This document shows, one piece after another, positions 6,718 through 9,101 of a stretch of DNA of 9,101 nt. The notes under the pieces are model-generated. The model searched no databases. It worked only from the letters and a program-made list of their open reading frames with translations, and had not been told where the DNA came from. The stretch is taken from assembly GCA_051866595.1 (NCBI GenBank), contig JBJDXI010000120.1, positions 1 to 9,101 of the forward strand, in the 5' to 3' direction. The position numbers and the translations under genes were made by a program. The stretch's first letter is position 1. Each line of letters opens with the position of its first letter. The stretch is from UBA7702 sp051866595. Lineage in GTDB: Bacteria > Bacillota > Dehalobacteriia > UBA7702.

Positions 6718-7622
6718 AACGAATACTCCCATGGTTTTTGTCCTTTCTGCTTCTGACGGGGACAGGTCTTCTGTTTTCCGGATGCGCCGAAAAAACCGCC
6801 TCTATTCAGATCGCCGCCAAAGATTTCACGGAACAGTATATTTTAGGTGAAATGTTAAAACTTCTGGTGGAGGAAAATACCGTTTACAGCGTGGAGCTCT
6901 CCTCCGGCATCGCCGGGGAAACCAGCATTATCATGCCGGCCATGGAAAAAGGTGATTTTGACCTATATCCGGAATACGACAGCACCGCCTGGATGACGGT
7001 GCTGAAACAGCCTAAAATACACGATACCGAGGAAATGCACCGGAAATTGCAGGAAGAATACAACCGCCGCTATGATATGCAATGGCTGGGCTATTACGGT
7101 TTCGATAATACTTACGGCATCGCGGTACGCAAAGAAACGGCGGAAAAGTATCACTTAAAGACCTATTCCGATCTGGCCGATGCCGCGGATCAGCTGATTT
7201 TCGGCGCCGGCTATGAGTTTTTTGAAAGAGAAGACGGCTATGACGGATTTCAGGAGCTCTACGGCTTTGATTTCAGAGAAATCAAGGAAATGAATTTAAG
7301 TTTGAAGTACAATGCTCTTCTGGACGGACAGGTGGATGCCATCACCATCTATAAAACCGACGGGCGCATGGAAAATCCCGACCTTGTGGAACTGGAGGAT
7401 GATAAAAACTATTTTCCGCCGGCCATGGGCGGCACGGTGATCCGCGGCGAAGTTTTAGAAAAATATCCGGAACTGAAAGAGACTCTCTCTATGCTCAACG
7501 GGAAAATTACAAATGAAGAAATGCGAGCCATGAACGCCGCCGTCGATCTTAACGGTGAAGATCCCAAGGCCGTCGCCGCAAAGTTTCTCCGGGAAAAAGG
7601 ACTGATTCCCGATGATCAATAA
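6714..7622 (+). CDS. Quaternary-amine ABC transporter substrate-binding lipoprotein (OpuCC/ProX type)
   Basis: A 302-residue extracellular binding protein anchored to the membrane. A basic start (MKR), a hydrophobic stretch and a lipobox LFSGC with Cys at residue 24 mark a lipoprotein signal. The mature part begins with the class pattern IQIAAKDFTEQYILGEML (31-48). DLYPEYDSTAW (83-93) and GYYGFDNTYGIAVRKE follow; these are typical of OpuAC/OpuCC/OsmX-type proteins whose aromatic cage binds the trimethylammonium head group. The segment LLDGQVDAITIYKTDGRM matches the second lobe. AAGGAG lies about 9 nt before the ATG, and the start overlaps the permease stop. Family membership supports quaternary amine binding, but not which amine. 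Confidence 0.95.
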   Translation: MKRILPWFLSFLLLTGTGLLFSGCAEKTASIQIAAKDFTEQYILGEMLKLLVEENTVYSVELSSGIAGETSIIMPAMEKGDFDLYPEYDSTAWMTVLKQPKIHDTEEMHRKLQEEYNRRYDMQWLGYYGFDNTYGIAVRKETAEKYHLKTYSDLADAADQLIFGAGYEFFEREDGYDGFQELYGFDFREIKEMNLSLKYNALLDGQVDAITIYKTDGRMENPDLVELEDDKNYFPPAMGGTVIRGEVLEKYPELKETLSMLNGKITNEEMRAMNAAVDLNGEDPKAVAAKFLREKGLIPDDQ

Positions 7623-8343
7623 CCAACCGACCCCCTGCGCCATCCGCTTCTGCGGCGTGGGGAAAAAGTACAATGAGACCGTCATTTTAAAGAACCTCTC
7701 TTTTTCCATCGAAAAAGGGGAACTGATCACGGTCATCGGCAGTTCCGGATGCGGCAAAACCACCATGCTGAAACTGATTAACGGCCTTCTCACACCGGAA
7801 GCCGGGAAAATATACGTCAACGGTGAAAATATCGCGGAAATCAATCAGATCGAACTGCGCCGGCGCATCGGCTATGTCATTCAGAATATCGGCTTATTCC
7901 CCCACCTCAGCGTCGAAAAAAACATTGAATTTATCCCCGGGCTTTTAAAATACGATAGAAAAACCGCCGGACGCATCGCCCGCAGGCTCATTCAAACCGT
8001 AGGACTGAGCACCGATATGCTGAACCGTTACCCCAGCGAACTTTCCGGCGGCCAAAAGCAACGAGTGGGCGTGGCGAGAGCCCTGGCCGCCTCACCGGAA
8101 ATCCTGCTGATGGATGAACCCTTCGGCGCCCTGGATGAGATCACACGAAACAAGCTACAAAACGAGCTGCTAAAAATTCGCAAAGATCTCAATCTCACCA
8201 TCGTGTTCATCACCCATGACCTGAAAGAAGCCGCGAAACTCGGTGACCGTATCTTTGTCATGGACAAGGGAACCCTCGTCTACGTCTGCACCCCCGAGGA
8301 ACTGCAAAAACGGCAGGAAACCCAAAACCTTCCCTTTTGCTGA
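7612..8343 (+). CDS. Quaternary-amine ABC transporter ATPase, short form without CBS domains (OpuCA-like)
   Basis: A 243-residue cytoplasmic ATPase that powers the importer. Walker A is GSSGCGKTT (43-51), the Q-loop includes Q91, the signature is LSGGQKQR (144-151), Walker B with the catalytic Glu is ILLMDEP (164-170), the D-loop is GALD (172-175) and the switch His is H202 in FITHD. VIQNIGLFPHLSVEKNI is characteristic of the OpuCA/ProV glycine betaine-type ATPases. The protein ends about 40 residues after the His switch, so it lacks the tandem CBS domains that regulate osmotic OpuA/OpuC importers. The start overlaps the binding-protein gene by 11 nt, with AAGGAC upstream, which points to translational coupling. 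It is the last gene of the cluster. Confidence 0.95.
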   Translation: MINNQPTPCAIRFCGVGKKYNETVILKNLSFSIEKGELITVIGSSGCGKTTMLKLINGLLTPEAGKIYVNGENIAEINQIELRRRIGYVIQNIGLFPHLSVEKNIEFIPGLLKYDRKTAGRIARRLIQTVGLSTDMLNRYPSELSGGQKQRVGVARALAASPEILLMDEPFGALDEITRNKLQNELLKIRKDLNLTIVFITHDLKEAAKLGDRIFVMDKGTLVYVCTPEELQKRQETQNLPFC

Positions 8344-8405
8344 CACCAGGTTTCTCATCAACCGAAAGAACTGTTTAACACTTACCCAAAGATCAATGAT
8401 GCTCA

Positions 8406-8442
8406 TAAAAAGTTACCGCAGACATTCATTGTCTGCGGTAAC
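8406..8442 (-). terminator. Intrinsic terminator of the alpha/beta hydrolase gene
   Basis: GTTACCGCAGACA (8412-8424) and TGTCTGCGGTAAC (8430-8442) form a perfect 13-bp stem with a 5-nt loop. Read on the minus strand the stem is followed by TTTTTAT, as expected for the 3' end of the hydrolase message, about 42 nt after its stop. It could also help stop the converging plus-strand transcript. Confidence 0.85.
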
Positions 8443-8447
8443 ACACG

Positions 8448-8470
8448 CCGCCGAAAAAGGCGGATTTTTT
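8448..8470 (+). terminator. Intrinsic terminator of the methyltransferase/transporter cluster
   Basis: CCGCC (8448-8452) pairs with GGCGG (8459-8463) around GAAAAA, followed by A and six T residues (8465-8470). It lies about 105 nt after the ATPase stop and just past the larger hairpin at 8412-8442. The stem is short, so it may act together with that hairpin. Confidence 0.65.
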
Positions 8471-8484
8471 AAGTCATTTTTAAC

Positions 8485-9101
8485 TTATTCGATAACAAGC
8501 TCATCGTTGAAGAAATCAATGCAGTCATTGGCCATTTCTTCGGGAATTTCCCACTGAATGTTATGACCGGTGCCTTCATAGCCGATAAAGAGAGCGAAAG
8601 GTACATTTTCCTTCATCTGATTCTGGAAATCTTCGTTGAAGAAACCGTCGGCGGACCCCCAAAGGATCAGCGTAGGAATAGAATCATCCATATAGGTGTA
8701 ATAGGGGTCGAGATTGGAGAAGGAGGCACCGCCGGCGATGCGGATCCAGTCCGCGCCGGGAAGAGCCTTAGATTCTTCCATTTCATATTCCAAAAATTCT
8801 TCATCCACGGGATTGGGATTGGTATACCAGGCTTCCATAAATTCATCGTCGGGATGACCGTCGGCGCCCAGGGAAACACCGTATTCATAATAATAGGTAC
8901 CGAGAGCGTCGGCATTGACGGGAGCGGTGGATTCCCAAACCACGTGACAGCATTTTTCGGGATAGAGCAGTTCAAAGGTCTGCGCCGTCATGCTGCCCAG
9001 GGAATGACCGATAATATCCGCTTTTTCAATGCCTTTGGCGTCCATGAAAGCGGCAACATCGGCGGCGTAATCCGCGGTGGTATAGAAACCGGTTTCCGGC
9101 T
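8485..9101 (-). CDS. Alpha/beta hydrolase fold protein (partial, N-terminus off the right edge)
   Basis: The frame is open from the right window edge to TAA at 8487-8485, so 205 residues are visible and the start is outside. The nucleophile elbow is GHSLGS with Ser at 9003-9001. The acid is probably the Asp in LWGSADGFF (8649-8647). The catalytic His is in GTGHNIQWE (8565-8563). Spacing and order (Ser, Asp, His) are right for a complete catalytic triad. The sequence before the elbow, FYTTADYAADVAAFMDAKGI, is the usual helix ahead of it, so the ATG at 9045 is an internal Met rather than the start. The region between the elbow and the Asp, the usual cap position, is acidic and rich in Tyr. The substrate cannot be predicted; esterase, lipase or other hydrolase activity is possible. 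It converges on the methyltransferase cluster, so a shared role is not indicated. Confidence 0.9.
   Translation of the reverse strand, partial: PETGFYTTADYAADVAAFMDAKGIEKADIIGHSLGSMTAQTFELLYPEKCCHVVWESTAPVNADALGTYYYEYGVSLGADGHPDDEFMEAWYTNPNPVDEEFLEYEMEESKALPGADWIRIAGGASFSNLDPYYTYMDDSIPTLILWGSADGFFNEDFQNQMKENVPFALFIGYEGTGHNIQWEIPEEMANDCIDFFNDELVIE

Noticed and set aside
1..9101. CRISPR array, insertion sequence, tRNA or rRNA
   Set aside because: No regularly spaced repeats, transposase-like frames, terminal inverted repeats with target duplications, or structural RNA patterns were seen.

Overview
The window looks like part of an anaerobic Bacillota chromosome (Clostridia, acetogen-like, or a related lineage). 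Base composition is roughly balanced and the ribosome binding sites are strong AGGAGG types. There is a fragment of a CotJC-type manganese catalase. The centre is a methylamine-type, corrinoid-dependent methyl transfer cluster of the kind known from Eubacterium, Acetobacterium, Desulfitobacterium and Sporomusa. The genus cannot be fixed from the sequence.

Layout. (1) 1-435, minus strand: the N-terminal 145 residues of an ECF-type sigma-70 family factor that runs off the left edge. It has a near-consensus promoter (649-677) and a leader of about 200 nt holding a possible small ORF. (2) 889-1305, plus strand: the C-terminal two thirds of a CotJC/manganese catalase protein whose N-terminus, including the first metal-ligand helix, is missing; it is called a pseudogene. 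(3) 1306-1651: no gene. This stretch holds nested, mutually exclusive inverted repeats ending in a good intrinsic terminator (1440-1470), then a plausible promoter (1536-1563). (4) 1652-8343, plus strand: seven genes in one direction with tight spacing. They are a methyltetrahydrofolate-type pterin methyltransferase, a corrinoid protein, an MFS transporter, a non-pyrrolysine MttB-superfamily methyltransferase, and a three-gene quaternary-amine ABC importer (permease, lipoprotein binding protein, ATPase). (5) 8412-8470: back-to-back terminators. (6) 8485-9101, minus strand: an alpha/beta hydrolase running off the right edge.

How the genes work together (inference from families). The ABC importer and probably the MFS carrier bring in a methylated quaternary amine of the betaine/carnitine/choline class. 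The MttB-like enzyme moves one methyl group from it to Co(I) of the corrinoid protein. The pterin methyltransferase passes that methyl to tetrahydrofolate, feeding the Wood-Ljungdahl or one-carbon pool. The MttB homologue has no in-frame TAG, so it belongs to the pyrrolysine-free branch (MtgB, MtpB, MtcB, MtyB). The exact substrate cannot be read from the sequence. No corrinoid-reactivating RamA-type ferredoxin and no dedicated regulator is in the window.
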